From assembly GCA_964445135.1 (NCBI GenBank), contig CAYUJW010000001.1:1-64000 (forward strand): 64,000 nucleotides of DNA, written 5' to 3'. Position 1 is the first letter of the stretch. The number at the start of each line of letters is the position of its first letter. Under the pieces are notes generated by a model. It searched no databases, was not told the origin of the DNA, and saw only the letters and a list, made by a program, of their open reading frames with translations. This document shows positions 36,781-45,260 of the stretch, in pieces. The DNA is from JACOTV01 sp964445135. GTDB lineage: Bacteria; Patescibacteriota; Microgenomatia; UBA1406; GWC2-37-13. The translations under genes and the position numbers were made by a program.

Positions 36781-36966
36781 TTACCAAGATACTTTCTTAA
36801 CTCCAGGAATCTCTCCAATTAATGCGCGACTTCTAAAACATATACGACATAAACCGAAGCGTCGAATATATGCACGCGATCGTCCACATAATTCACAACG
36901 GTTCACTTGTCGAACCGCAAATTTTTGCTTCTTTTGAAACTTTACTATGTCGGATGTTTTTGCCAT
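36781..36966 (-). CDS. rpsN: 30S ribosomal protein S14, zinc-binding type (type Z)
   Basis: The 61-residue short form has a zinc ribbon with C24, C27, C40 and C43 (CELC...CRIC), ending with the conserved [11 protein letters not shown]. It follows rplE by 3 bp. Confidence 0.97.
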   Translation of the reverse strand: MAKTSDIVKFQKKQKFAVRQVNRCELCGRSRAYIRRFGLCRICFRSRALIGEIPGVKKVSW

Positions 36967-36969
36967 ATG

Positions 36970-37500
36970 TTATTTTGCGAATGGAATTCCAAAATGAGTA
37001 AATAGTACTTTTCCTTGTTCGTGTGTTTTAGCCGTTGTTGCAACGGTCACTTGTAATCCGCGAATCTTGTCAATTTTATCAAACTCAATTTCAGGAAATA
37101 GTGTTTGCTCACTAAACCCAATATTCAAATTTCCGTATGAATCAACGCTGGATTCAGATATTCCTCGAAAATCGCGAATACGTGGGATTACTATTCTAAT
37201 CAATTTTTCCAAAAATATGTACATATTATCGCCTCGTAGGGTGACTTTTGTACCAATTGGTAGTCCTTTTCGAATTTTAAAGGTCGAAACTGACTTGCGG
37301 GCTTTTGTTACAACCGCTTTTTGACCGGCGATCAAACTCAACTGTTCCTGCACTTTTTCCAATGCGCCTTTGTTCGTTGTTACTTCTCCCACACCAACAT
37401 TCAAAACAATTTTAGTAATGCGTGGTATTTCCATCACATTCTTAATATTCAATTCTTTTTGAATTGCTGGGCTTATTTCTTTGAGATATTGGTCTTTCAT
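36970..37500 (-). CDS. rplE: 50S ribosomal protein L5
   Basis: L5 binds 5S rRNA and bridges to S13. The 176-residue protein has IPRITKIVLNVGVGE, GQKAVVTKARKSVSTFKIRKG and RDFRGISESSVDSYGNLNIG, all family signatures. It lies 14 bp after rplX. Confidence 0.97.
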   Translation of the reverse strand: MKDQYLKEISPAIQKELNIKNVMEIPRITKIVLNVGVGEVTTNKGALEKVQEQLSLIAGQKAVVTKARKSVSTFKIRKGLPIGTKVTLRGDNMYIFLEKLIRIVIPRIRDFRGISESSVDSYGNLNIGFSEQTLFPEIEFDKIDKIRGLQVTVATTAKTHEQGKVLFTHFGIPFAK

Positions 37501-37514
37501 AGCTTTATAGTTTT

Positions 37515-37820
37515 TTACAATGCGGCACTACATTTGCGGCAGATACGAATTTTCTTCTGCTTCTCAATCTTATATCCTACTCGTGTTGGTTTTTTACATT
37601 TTGGACAAAGCAAGGCCACTTTTGAAACATTGATTGCACGTGGCAACTCAACAATTCCGCCTTCTGGTGTTTGTTCGCTTTTTTTAATATGTCTCTTGTA
37701 CATATTGACACCATCAACCATGATTGTTGATTGCTTGGCATATACCCGCTCAATCTTTCCTTGTCGAGCGGCATCTCGGCCAGCCATAACGATGATAGTG
37801 TCTCCTTTTTTAAGTTTCAT
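37515..37820 (-). CDS. rplX: 50S ribosomal protein L24 with a zinc-ribbon-like tail
   Basis: The KOW-type core (MKLKKGDTIIVMAGRD, KQSTIMVDGVNMYKRHIK) initiates 50S assembly. The C-terminus adds two CxxC pairs (LCPKC and ICRKC) that would bind zinc, a feature of many but not all bacterial L24 proteins. The total is 101 residues. Confidence 0.96.
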   Translation of the reverse strand: MKLKKGDTIIVMAGRDAARQGKIERVYAKQSTIMVDGVNMYKRHIKKSEQTPEGGIVELPRAINVSKVALLCPKCKKPTRVGYKIEKQKKIRICRKCSAAL

Positions 37821-37831
37821 ATATGTCCTTA

Positions 37832-38206
37832 TTAATAAATTTCTTCAGCTAAGCTGGCAATCTTGTTAAATCCTAAATCTTTTATCTCTTTTGCAATAGG
37901 TCCGAAAATACGTGTCCCTTTTGGATCTTGCACTTCTTTTGACGCCAATATTACACAGGCGTTTTCATCGAATCGAATATAGCTTCCGTCTGCACGTCGA
38001 ACTTCTTTGCGTGTACGGACTATAACGGCTGGAACGATATCGCTTTTTTTCACCTGTGCATAAGGAATCGAGTCCTTCACCACTACGGTAATCACATCAC
38101 CAATATATGCATGCTTACGATTCCCTTTTTTTGGCATACCAATCATCTGGACCAATTTGGCCCCAGAATTGTCGGCAACTTTGAGCATGGATCGTAATTG
38201 TAACAT
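37832..38206 (-). CDS. rplN: 50S ribosomal protein L14
   Basis: L14 contacts the 30S subunit in bridge B8. The 124-residue protein starts MLQLRSMLKVADNSGAKL and has RADGSYIRFDENACVIL and GTRIFGPIAKEIK, the standard signatures. It is 7 bp after rpsQ. Confidence 0.97.
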   Translation of the reverse strand: MLQLRSMLKVADNSGAKLVQMIGMPKKGNRKHAYIGDVITVVVKDSIPYAQVKKSDIVPAVIVRTRKEVRRADGSYIRFDENACVILASKEVQDPKGTRIFGPIAKEIKDLGFNKIASLAEEIY

Positions 38207-38213
38207 AGGGTTT

Positions 38214-38453
38214 TTATTTCACTTCAACTTTCTTAACAACTTCAAAGCTTACTTCTTTTGATCGTGGGCGAACAGACTGGATTGCGACCATATCGCCTTC
38301 AACAATTCCATCAAGCTCACAATGTGCTTTAAATCGACGAGTTCTTTTAATAACTTTTTTATACAACGGGTGTCGCATGCGAGATGTAACACTCACAACA
38401 ACAGTCTTTTGCATTTTTGTTGAAACAACAGTACCGGTGATTATTTGTGCCAT
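38214..38453 (-). CDS. rpsQ: 30S ribosomal protein S17
   Basis: The 79-residue OB-fold protein has GTVVSTKMQKTVVVSV and the RRFKAHCELDGIVEGDMV loop. It starts 2 bp after rpmC in the usual rplP-rpmC-rpsQ order. Confidence 0.96.
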   Translation of the reverse strand: MAQIITGTVVSTKMQKTVVVSVTSRMRHPLYKKVIKRTRRFKAHCELDGIVEGDMVAIQSVRPRSKEVSFEVVKKVEVK

Positions 38454-38455
38454 AG

Positions 38456-38650
38456 TTATTCTTTTTTACTATTCTTAATCGTTAATATTCGTGCCAATTC
38501 TTTTCGATTTTTTGATTTAGTATTGCTATCTTTTGGTGGGTTGGTTCGACTCTCAACCTGTGCCACAGCAAGAGCCTTTCGAGCTTCGCGCTCCATCTTC
38601 TCAAGCTCTACTCGTGATTTTTCACGCAACTGATTTACTGCTTTATTCAT
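38456..38650 (-). CDS. rpmC: 50S ribosomal protein L29
   Basis: A 64-residue two-helix protein at the polypeptide exit. The family sequence is weak but the pattern (NQLREKSRVELEKMEREARKAL, then a Lys-rich end) and position fit. Its start overlaps the rplP stop by 4 bases. Confidence 0.88.
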   Translation of the reverse strand: MNKAVNQLREKSRVELEKMEREARKALAVAQVESRTNPPKDSNTKSKNRKELARILTIKNSKKE

Positions 38651-39060
38651 AGATCGTGTTTTGTTACAAACTTTGTCTTCACTGATAACTTTGAAGACAC
38701 AACTCGCAATATGTCTCGCGCTTTTACCTCGTCTATACCTTCAAGCTCAAACATTACTCGACCGGGTACAACCGATGCAACAAAGTGAGAAATATCACCT
38801 TTTCCAGATCCCATGGTTACCTCTGGTGGCTTTTTAGAAAATGGCTTATCGGGAAACAATCGGATCCAATACTTTCCCACTTTTCGTGTGGCTCGTGCCA
38901 ACACTACGCGACAAGCTTCGATCTCTCGGTCCTTAATCCAGGCCTGCTCAAGTGATTTAATACCCATCGAACCATTGTTTAAGGTATCTCCCTTGACTGC
39001 AATTCGTCGCCATTGACCTCTAAATTGCTTTCGATGTTTTTGTCGTTTTGGTGCTAACAT
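38647..39060 (-). CDS. rplP: 50S ribosomal protein L16
   Basis: L16 helps to position tRNA in the A site. The 137-residue protein begins MLAPKRQKHRKQFRGQ and has WIRLFPDKPFSKKPPEVTMG, then GKGDISHFVASVVPGRVMFE. It lies 30 bp after rpsC. Confidence 0.97.
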   Translation of the reverse strand: MLAPKRQKHRKQFRGQWRRIAVKGDTLNNGSMGIKSLEQAWIKDREIEACRVVLARATRKVGKYWIRLFPDKPFSKKPPEVTMGSGKGDISHFVASVVPGRVMFELEGIDEVKARDILRVVSSKLSVKTKFVTKHDL

Positions 39061-39090
39061 AGTATTTTTTCTTCTGTAATCTACAATTGC

Positions 39091-39744
39091 TTATCTACAT
39101 ATCCAGACTTTGACTCCTACATATCCTGACTTAGTTAGCGCTGGATAAATAGCAAAGTCGACATCTTCTCGAATTGTTGACGCAGGAACTGTGCCTTGAA
39201 AGAATTTTTCACGGCGGGCAATTTCTGCTCCTCCAATACGTCCTCCTAACTCAATTTTCACTCCCTTTGCACCTGCCTCCATCACGCGATCCATACTGCT
39301 GTGTGAAATGCTGCGATGTGGGAAATTTCGGGCCAATCGCTCGGCAATTGACTGCGCTACATAATATGCACTTAAATATGGCTTTTTGACAGGCTCAATA
39401 CGCAAATCTACTCGAGACTGCTTTCCATCTTTTTTATCTGGCACGCGGTCCTTGTACATTGCTTTTTCAACAATCTTCTTGACATCCTCCAAACCTTTTC
39501 CTCCGCGGCCAATAATCATGCCTGGCTTGACTGAGTAAATGGTGACCGTGATTTTGTTAATCGCGCGCTCAACTTCAACAGCAGTAATTGAAGCGTATTT
39601 AAACGTTTCCATTAATTGCTTTCGAATCTCTATGTCAATGTGCAAACTGTCTCGATATTGTTTTTTATCAGAAAAAAACCATCTGGAACTCCAGTTATAG
39701 ACAATTCCGAGTCTGAGACCTTTTGGATGTACTTTTTGACCCAC
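39091..39744 (-). CDS. rpsC: 30S ribosomal protein S3
   Basis: S3 forms part of the mRNA entry tunnel. The 217-residue protein has GQKVHPKGLRLGIVYNWSS, a KH domain with KPGMIIGRGGKGLEDVKK and the C-domain GAKGVKIELGGRIGGAEIAR. It is 48 bp after rplV. Confidence 0.97.
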   Translation of the reverse strand: MGQKVHPKGLRLGIVYNWSSRWFFSDKKQYRDSLHIDIEIRKQLMETFKYASITAVEVERAINKITVTIYSVKPGMIIGRGGKGLEDVKKIVEKAMYKDRVPDKKDGKQSRVDLRIEPVKKPYLSAYYVAQSIAERLARNFPHRSISHSSMDRVMEAGAKGVKIELGGRIGGAEIARREKFFQGTVPASTIREDVDFAIYPALTKSGYVGVKVWICR

Positions 39745-39792
39745 GTTTTATAAATATCTTAAAATAATAAATAAACTCTCTAATAATTTTGA

Positions 39793-40320
39793 TTACATTC
39801 CCTTGCGACTAACTCGCTGGGGTTTTGGCTTCTCTGCTTGCTTTGGCTTGGCAACTTTGGTTGCGGCGGCCGTGCGTGTCTTTGCAGCAGCACTCTTTGT
39901 GCTTGCCTCATTTTTAACAACTTCTTTTTTCTCTTCAACTGAGGCGGCTGCATCAGGCACACTATCCTTGGTGGCTGCATTTACTCGTCCCGTTGTCACA
40001 ACAATTACCTTCACATGAGAGAATGCTCGAACATATGGCTTTGCCATTCCCTTGCTTCCTGCACGAAATCTACGCATCTTCATGCCCTCTTCAATGATCA
40101 GAGCTTTAAATTGTAACAAATCTTCACTCGTTCTTAAAGTGTTTTTTGCATTGGCAACCGCCGAAGCGATCGCATCACGCAATATTCGAGCTCCTTTTTT
40201 GTTTGTATAGTTTAACACCTTTATCGCTTCAGAAGGCTTCATTGCCCTCACTTCTACTGCTAAAAAGCGTAGTTTTTTAGGTGACATTGGAACGTTTTTG
40301 ATATATGCGCTTGCTTCCAT
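39793..40320 (-). CDS. rplV: 50S ribosomal protein L22 with a long Ala/Lys tail
   Basis: Residues 1-112 are canonical L22 (YIKNVPMSPKKLRFLAVEVR, KALIIEEGMKMRRFRAG), whose beta-hairpin lines the exit tunnel. A tail of about 63 residues rich in Ala, Lys, Glu and Pro follows. It is low complexity and probably disordered. It starts 4 bp after rplB, leaving no room for rpsS. Confidence 0.95.
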   Translation of the reverse strand: MEASAYIKNVPMSPKKLRFLAVEVRAMKPSEAIKVLNYTNKKGARILRDAIASAVANAKNTLRTSEDLLQFKALIIEEGMKMRRFRAGSKGMAKPYVRAFSHVKVIVVTTGRVNAATKDSVPDAAASVEEKKEVVKNEASTKSAAAKTRTAAATKVAKPKQAEKPKPQRVSRKGM

Positions 40321-40324
40321 AATT

Positions 40325-41104
40325 TTATCGTGGTTTTACAATTAACTTCTTTGTCCATGCATATTTGTTGCGTGTGCGTCCACCATGTGCAATCTTACCC
40401 CATGGAGTCTTTGGATGCATACCGGTACCACTTCGTCCTTCTCCTCCACCGTGTGGATGGCTTCCAGGATGTTGTGCCACACCTCGAACTGTCGGACGAA
40501 TACCCATCAGTCTCTTTCGACCTGCTTTTCCAATTTGCTGATATTTGAATTCAGAATTACCAACAACGCCAATTGTTGCATAGCATGCTGCGAAAAACTT
40601 TCTCACTTCGCCTGATGGCATCTTTAGCTGAACATATTGATCATCTTTAGCAACAACCATTGCGGCATTTCCAGCACCGCGCACCATTTTTCCCCCTTGA
40701 CCTGGGCGAAGTTCAACATTGTGAACCTCAACACCAATTGGGATGTTGCGAAGTGGCATTGCATTTCCTGGCTTGACTTCTGTAGTCTCGGCCGCCAACA
40801 CATGATCGCCAATCTGCAACGATTTGGGGTTTAAGATATATCGTTTTTCACCGTCTGCGTATTGAATAAGAGAAATATATGCATTTCTATTTGGATCGTA
40901 TTCTACTGTCGCAACAGTCCCATCGACATCGCGCTTACTTCGCTTAAAGTCAATCAAACGATAATATCGCTTTTGACGACCACCTTGATGACGCACGGAA
41001 ATATGACCCTTATTATCTCGTCCTGAATGCTTCTTCAGAATCTCAATAAGCGATTTTTCTGGTTCGTGTGTTGTTGGAACTCCTGGTCTACGTCGTGCTG
41101 CCAT
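40325..41104 (-). CDS. rplB: 50S ribosomal protein L2
   Basis: L2 is needed for subunit association and peptidyl transfer. The 259-residue protein contains RHQGGRQKRYYRLIDFKR, RNIPIGVEVHNVELRPGQGG and the essential HPHGGGEGRSG with its conserved His. It is about 15 residues shorter than E. coli L2 at the N-terminus. Confidence 0.97.
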   Translation of the reverse strand: MAARRRPGVPTTHEPEKSLIEILKKHSGRDNKGHISVRHQGGRQKRYYRLIDFKRSKRDVDGTVATVEYDPNRNAYISLIQYADGEKRYILNPKSLQIGDHVLAAETTEVKPGNAMPLRNIPIGVEVHNVELRPGQGGKMVRGAGNAAMVVAKDDQYVQLKMPSGEVRKFFAACYATIGVVGNSEFKYQQIGKAGRKRLMGIRPTVRGVAQHPGSHPHGGGEGRSGTGMHPKTPWGKIAHGGRTRNKYAWTKKLIVKPR

Positions 41105-41108
41105 ATGT

Positions 41109-41396
41109 TTACGCCTTTGGGAATAATTCTAACGTGCCTTTTTTAAGCCAAATGTATGCAATTTTTTGATCAGCGGTTGACACTTCTCGTCGTGTTTTTC
41201 CAATCCTCTTACTTCGTCCTTTTTTCGTCAATACGCGCACTTTTGCAACTTCAACATCGTACATATCTTCAAGAGAACGAGCGATTGAGTGCTTGGTCAC
41301 CAGTGGCATCACTGAAAACGTATAGACGCCGCGGGCCGCCATATCTGTCGCTTTTTCAGTCAACACAGGTCCAATAATAGTATTTTGTACGCTCAT
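41109..41396 (-). CDS. rplW: 50S ribosomal protein L23
   Basis: L23 lies at the exit tunnel and docks trigger factor and SRP. The 95-residue protein has IIGPVLTEKATDMAARGVYTF and the VRVLTKKGRSKRIGKTRRE loop. It is 5 bp after rplD. Confidence 0.95.
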   Translation of the reverse strand: MSVQNTIIGPVLTEKATDMAARGVYTFSVMPLVTKHSIARSLEDMYDVEVAKVRVLTKKGRSKRIGKTRREVSTADQKIAYIWLKKGTLELFPKA

Positions 41397-41401
41397 GTAA
41401 A

Positions 41402-42139
41402 TTATGATGAAACAGCCGTTTTTACGGGCTTTGCTTCGACTTTGGCCGATTCGTCATCTTTTTTTGAAAAATGCGCTTCGGCAATTGACAATGCTGATTC
41501 AACAAACAATATATGCTTGGCCCTCATGACCTCATATGCATTAATAGACTTTGCATCCATAATTACCACGTTTGGTATGTTTCGTGCAGACAAGACAAGT
41601 CCTGCTTTTTCAATCTTTGGCAATATAAACAATATTCGTTTTGGTGCTTCAAGCACTCGAAGCATTGCAGCAACTGAGGCAGTGTTTGGCTTCATTGCAG
41701 CAATCGATTCATCAAGTGCCGCGACTGCTCCACGGTTGTGAGCATCAGATAGCGCAGAAACAATAGCAATTCTTTTTTGTTTTTTATTAAGATTCTTTGA
41801 GTATTCTTTTGGAAGTGGACCAAATGCAACACCTCCACCAACAAAAAGAGGGGCATTTGCTGCGCCGTGTCGTGCACGACCTGTCCCTTTTTGACGATAC
41901 ATCTTCTTTGAGGTCATAGTGACATATGATCGCGTTTTTGTTGAGGCAGTACCTTGTCGCTGGTTTGTTAAGTAGACTTTTGCGTAGGTAGCCAATACTG
42001 CTTTGTTGACATTTTGGCCAAAAAGAGCACCTGATGCTGGAACAGTCTTCACTTGTCGACCAGAAAGATCATACACAGAGAGGTTTGACCCACCCTCGTT
42101 TGTCTTTTTTTTCGTTACTGGTTTTTTTGTTGTTGCCAT
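41402..42139 (-). CDS. rplD: 50S ribosomal protein L4
   Basis: L4 reaches into the exit tunnel and, in E. coli, represses the S10 operon. The 245-residue protein has the loop KMYRQKGTGRARHGAANAPLFVGGG and KEYSKNLNKKQKRIAI, standard for L4. The tail after residue 225 is Lys/Ala/Glu-rich. It lies 27 bp after rplC. Confidence 0.97.
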   Translation of the reverse strand: MATTKKPVTKKKTNEGGSNLSVYDLSGRQVKTVPASGALFGQNVNKAVLATYAKVYLTNQRQGTASTKTRSYVTMTSKKMYRQKGTGRARHGAANAPLFVGGGVAFGPLPKEYSKNLNKKQKRIAIVSALSDAHNRGAVAALDESIAAMKPNTASVAAMLRVLEAPKRILFILPKIEKAGLVLSARNIPNVVIMDAKSINAYEVMRAKHILFVESALSIAEAHFSKKDDESAKVEAKPVKTAVSS

Positions 42140-42166
42140 AATTAATAGGTAATTATCTATTCTGTA

Positions 42167-42856
42167 TTATTGTTTACGAACCTCAAGCAGGCCATTTCGT
42201 CGGCCAGGAACTAATCCTTTAATGATAAGGCCGGTGTCTGTCACCTCAACTACTTGAAGTCCTGCGACAGTTACTCGATCTCCACCCATTCGACCTGCCA
42301 TGCGAAGACCTTTAAAAATACGTCCAATGGTGGTTCCTGAGCCAATCGATCCGGGGGCACGCCAACGGTCAGACTGACCGTGTGTTTTTGGCCCACCAGC
42401 AAATCCATGTCGCTTTACTACTCCTTGAAATCCTTTTCCAATTGAGACACCGCTGACATCAATCATATCTCCTGCTTTAAAAAACAGTTCTGGCTTTACT
42501 TCTTCTCCAATAAATACCTTTACTTCACCACATTGAACGCCGCGTTTTCCTTCTTCTTCAATTACTGTTATGTCACGGGTATTATCGAGTCTGAACTCTC
42601 TCAAAAAACGAAGCGGGGCTTCGATCCCCGCTTTTTTTAACTCTCCCTTGACTGGCTTTGCGATGTTTTTACTTGTTCCAAAGCCTAGTTTGATGCTGAC
42701 ATAGCCTTGCTTTTCAGAAGATGTGATACCGACAAGATAGGTAGGTGAAGTATGAATGGTGGTTATAGGCATACGAACACCAACTTCGGAGAAGCGTTGT
42801 GATTGTTCTTGTTTAATACCTAATATACAGCCGTTCATGTGTGTTACTCGATTCAT
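42167..42856 (-). CDS. rplC: 50S ribosomal protein L3
   Basis: L3 is an early 50S assembly protein. The protein is 229 residues, or 223 if the second ATG at 42838 (MNGCILGIKQEQS) is used, which aligns better with the family start. It shows GKGFQGVVKRHGFAGGPKTHGQSD, with the conserved GxxKRH and the site methylated by PrmB. It is the first gene of its transcription unit, separated from rpsJ by the glycosidase gene and preceded by its own promoter and leader. Confidence 0.95.
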   Translation of the reverse strand: MNRVTHMNGCILGIKQEQSQRFSEVGVRMPITTIHTSPTYLVGITSSEKQGYVSIKLGFGTSKNIAKPVKGELKKAGIEAPLRFLREFRLDNTRDITVIEEEGKRGVQCGEVKVFIGEEVKPELFFKAGDMIDVSGVSIGKGFQGVVKRHGFAGGPKTHGQSDRWRAPGSIGSGTTIGRIFKGLRMAGRMGGDRVTVAGLQVVEVTDTGLIIKGLVPGRRNGLLEVRKQ

Positions 42857-43085
42857 ACAACGATGAATCGTTTTTCTCCGCCCTTATTGGTCATGCTTTG
42901 CATTTTTTGCAACTAATTGTGAAGCAAGATGCGCGGTGGTGACTAAAGGCGATAATGACTAAAAAGAAAGCCCATTTTTTGGGTTTTCCCAATAAACCAA
43001 GTTGTTGTAAATATGTCGCACTAATGTAGGATGAGTACATCAAATCGACAATCACTATTATAACGTACTCATTCAGCTTTGACAA
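42857..43085 (-). promoter_or_regulatory. Promoter and roughly 200-base leader of the rplC ribosomal-protein operon
   Basis: Reading on the reverse strand, TTGTCA (43080-43085) and TATAAT (43057-43062) are 17 bases apart, the best match to a sigma-70 promoter in the window. Start would be near 43050, leaving about 200 bases before rplC. Perfect 8-base arms ATGAGTAC/GTACTCAT (43031-43038 and 43065-43072) flank the -10 box. The leader contains a terminator-like hairpin (42961-42987). Autoregulation by a ribosomal protein is a reasonable inference. I see no gene in this 300-base stretch. Confidence 0.6.
42961..42987 (-). terminator. Terminator-like hairpin in the rplC leader
   Basis: On the reverse strand AAAACCCA pairs with TGGGCTTT (one A-C mismatch) around a five-A loop, followed by CTTTTT. 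It could end transcripts from the glycosidase gene, or act as an attenuator for the rplC promoter, since it lies downstream of that promoter. Both are possible. Confidence 0.55.
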
Positions 43086-43164
43086 GTGATATAGCGTTTT
43101 GCAATTAATGTACCAAAAACAGTCAATCAAGCTGGTGCAAGTACCCCCAAAACCCCCTCGGCCT

Positions 43165-43245
43165 TCATCTGCTCAGATACGCATTCATCCAGAGCGAGTA
43201 ATCGGCAATAGTGACCGTGCCATCTTGGTTGAAGTCACTATCCAC
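43165..43245 (-). other. Second dockerin repeat, out of frame with the glycosidase gene
   Basis: Read one frame away from the end of the glycosidase gene this gives VDSDFNQDGTVTIADYSL followed by WMNAYLSR and a TGA at 43165-43167. D-x-N-x-D-G with D-Y spacing is the calcium loop of a dockerin second repeat. A TGA in this frame at 43252-43254 puts the frameshift between about 43242 and 43254. Confidence 0.7.
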
Positions 43246-45050
43246 CAAGCTTCATCATTATTTTCATCGAGACCACAATTTTCTGGCGCAGCTGCTGTGC
43301 AGGAACCTAGGAATTCACCCCTCCATATTACATAGTCGACCAAACTTGCAGCGCCATCGCAGTTGGCGTCTCCCATCTGAGCAGGCTCGCAACTTGGCAC
43401 GAGAGTCGGAGCTCGACTTGGTGTCACAGAAGGAAGAATCGTTGGTAAGACAGTTGTAATTGGGGTAACCCCAAGTGTTGGCGTTATTGAAGACGGCGAT
43501 ACCTCAATCAATACTACGCTTTGCCCCTCGACTTCTAAACGAATATCTCGCGAATTACTACCGGGGGCAAGGCGCACTGTGTCAACCAATTCAAGTCCAT
43601 CGCGCGCAATATTGCCTGCTGCGACATTACTGTGCATACTGTCAATTTTATATATCTTTGCTACCGCTTCCTCGGTTGCTGAAATACCAAGCCTATCAAG
43701 CCCTTTGAGTGTGTAGGTTGCGCTGACATCTGGTGGATTTCCAGGATACCCGTAATTCCAGCCCATAATCCATCCTTTTCTCTCACCTTTAACCGCCTCT
43801 GTTCCAAATCCAACCCCATCCTCGTTCATAGCAGGACTACCTGTTTGTAGCACTTTTACCCGCGTCCCATCAATACGGCTAAGCATATCAAAGTAATTAT
43901 ATATAGTTGTTTTTCGCCCTGGCCGATAATAACTTAATGGAGGACTTCCTGTTTGAGCCTCTGCCATCAGTACACTATTGATATAGTCCCTATAGTTTGA
44001 CTGCGCAAATACTGCAGATGCGGCAATGTTTCCTTCCATAAAGAAGTGGTGTGACGCCGCAAACGAGGCTGCAGCTTGCGCCGTTTGTACAGCAGTTGGG
44101 TCAGCCGTAAAATCCGCTTCTCCTCGTAAATTATATGCGGTGACCCAAATGGGGGTGTTTGCCCATGCGTCGCCAAACTTTGGTTCATCAAGATATGTTC
44201 TTACCGTTCGTGCGATATCATAAAATAAACTTGGTTGTTGGGAAGAACCAAAACGATGGAAAGAGAAAAAAGCTGGCACAATTTCTTCAAAATCTGGCGC
44301 TGCAAATACTCCGTCAACCCACGCTTTAAACTGATATTCGCCGCCATTTGCGACAAATGCTGTTTTGATTGAAGAAGGGCCGCCTGAGATGAGCTTTGGT
44401 GAGCCAGGCTTTGGCAACCCAAGCTCCCTATTGAGTCTGTTTACAACACGAGCATTACTTAAATATAAATTAACTTGGTCTTGAGTATTCAGTCTAAATC
44501 TACCTAAATTCGGCTCATTCATCATCTCAACTATCTGTGTTTGAGGAGATTTTTGCTTTATGTAAAGCACTATATCGTATAGAAGTGCTTCATAGGAGTC
44601 TAGGTCCTGCCGGCTCAACGGCGGTTCAATCCACCAATCATGCGTATCTTTCCAGGCGTCGACTTCTTGGGTGATCCATGGAGCAACTCCACGATTATTC
44701 ATATCTTCAAGCCAGCTATCACCCAACCCATACCGTCCATGCTCAGTCTTAAGCGGCGCAGATATAGTTGGTTTCCATTTATCCAGCCGTACAAATGCCC
44801 GCTCGTTCTTTGTGTCGATTGCTTCAAGAAGTGCTGCATCCGCTGGGCCACCATTTCTTTGTATGCGAATATGATTTTGTTCATGATGATACCAATTTGG
44901 TTGGTCGGCAGCAACGGTAAAGTCCACACCAACATTGACCGGACTTGCTGCATATGAAACGCTATTTAATGTAAATAAAGTGATTGCGATGCACGTTAAA
45001 ACAGCAAAATACTGCCGAACAACACCGCCTATACGACCATCGTTTTTCAT
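43185..45050 (-). CDS. Secreted clan-A-type glycoside hydrolase with C-terminal dockerin, frameshifted near its end
   Basis: The start at 45050 (MKNDGRIGG) gives a signal peptide (residues 9-34 hydrophobic, ending YAASP); a TACAAT box is 8 bases upstream. Residues 40-430 look like a TIM-barrel clan-A hydrolase with IVEMMNEPNLG (the NEP acid/base Glu). The position where a nucleophile Glu is expected reads PIWVTAYNLRGE, with Ala in place of Glu. A Thr/Pro linker follows, then dockerin repeat one (GDANCDGAASLVDYVIW). Repeat two is in another frame. The protein would be exported to act on carbohydrate. It sits inside the ribosomal S10 block between rpsJ and rplC, an unusual place. Confidence 0.75.
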   Translation of the reverse strand: MKNDGRIGGVVRQYFAVLTCIAITLFTLNSVSYAASPVNVGVDFTVAADQPNWYHHEQNHIRIQRNGGPADAALLEAIDTKNERAFVRLDKWKPTISAPLKTEHGRYGLGDSWLEDMNNRGVAPWITQEVDAWKDTHDWWIEPPLSRQDLDSYEALLYDIVLYIKQKSPQTQIVEMMNEPNLGRFRLNTQDQVNLYLSNARVVNRLNRELGLPKPGSPKLISGGPSSIKTAFVANGGEYQFKAWVDGVFAAPDFEEIVPAFFSFHRFGSSQQPSLFYDIARTVRTYLDEPKFGDAWANTPIWVTAYNLRGEADFTADPTAVQTAQAAASFAASHHFFMEGNIAASAVFAQSNYRDYINSVLMAEAQTGSPPLSYYRPGRKTTIYNYFDMLSRIDGTRVKVLQTGSPAMNEDGVGFGTEAVKGERKGWIMGWNYGYPGNPPDVSATYTLKGLDRLGISATEEAVAKIYKIDSMHSNVAAGNIARDGLELVDTVRLAPGSNSRDIRLEVEGQSVVLIEVSPSSITPTLGVTPITTVLPTILPSVTPSRAPTLVPSCEPAQMGDANCDGAASLVDYVIWRGEFLGSCTAAAPENCGLDENNDEAWWIVTSTKMARSLLPITRSG

Positions 45051-45260
45051 CTTATGTAATTGTACTCTATCACATTGAGCCAACCTACTCGTACGACTCA
45101 TTGCAAGCTCTCAATAAAGGCGGGGCACATGTGCGCCGCAACATACATTTGTGTATCGAGGAAGAATTTGTGCAGCTGCAATATGCTTCTACACGCCCAA
45201 TGCTCAAAAGTGGCGTGAGCCGAAAACATAAAAAAGGGGAGGAGGAAGGTGAATGGGAGA

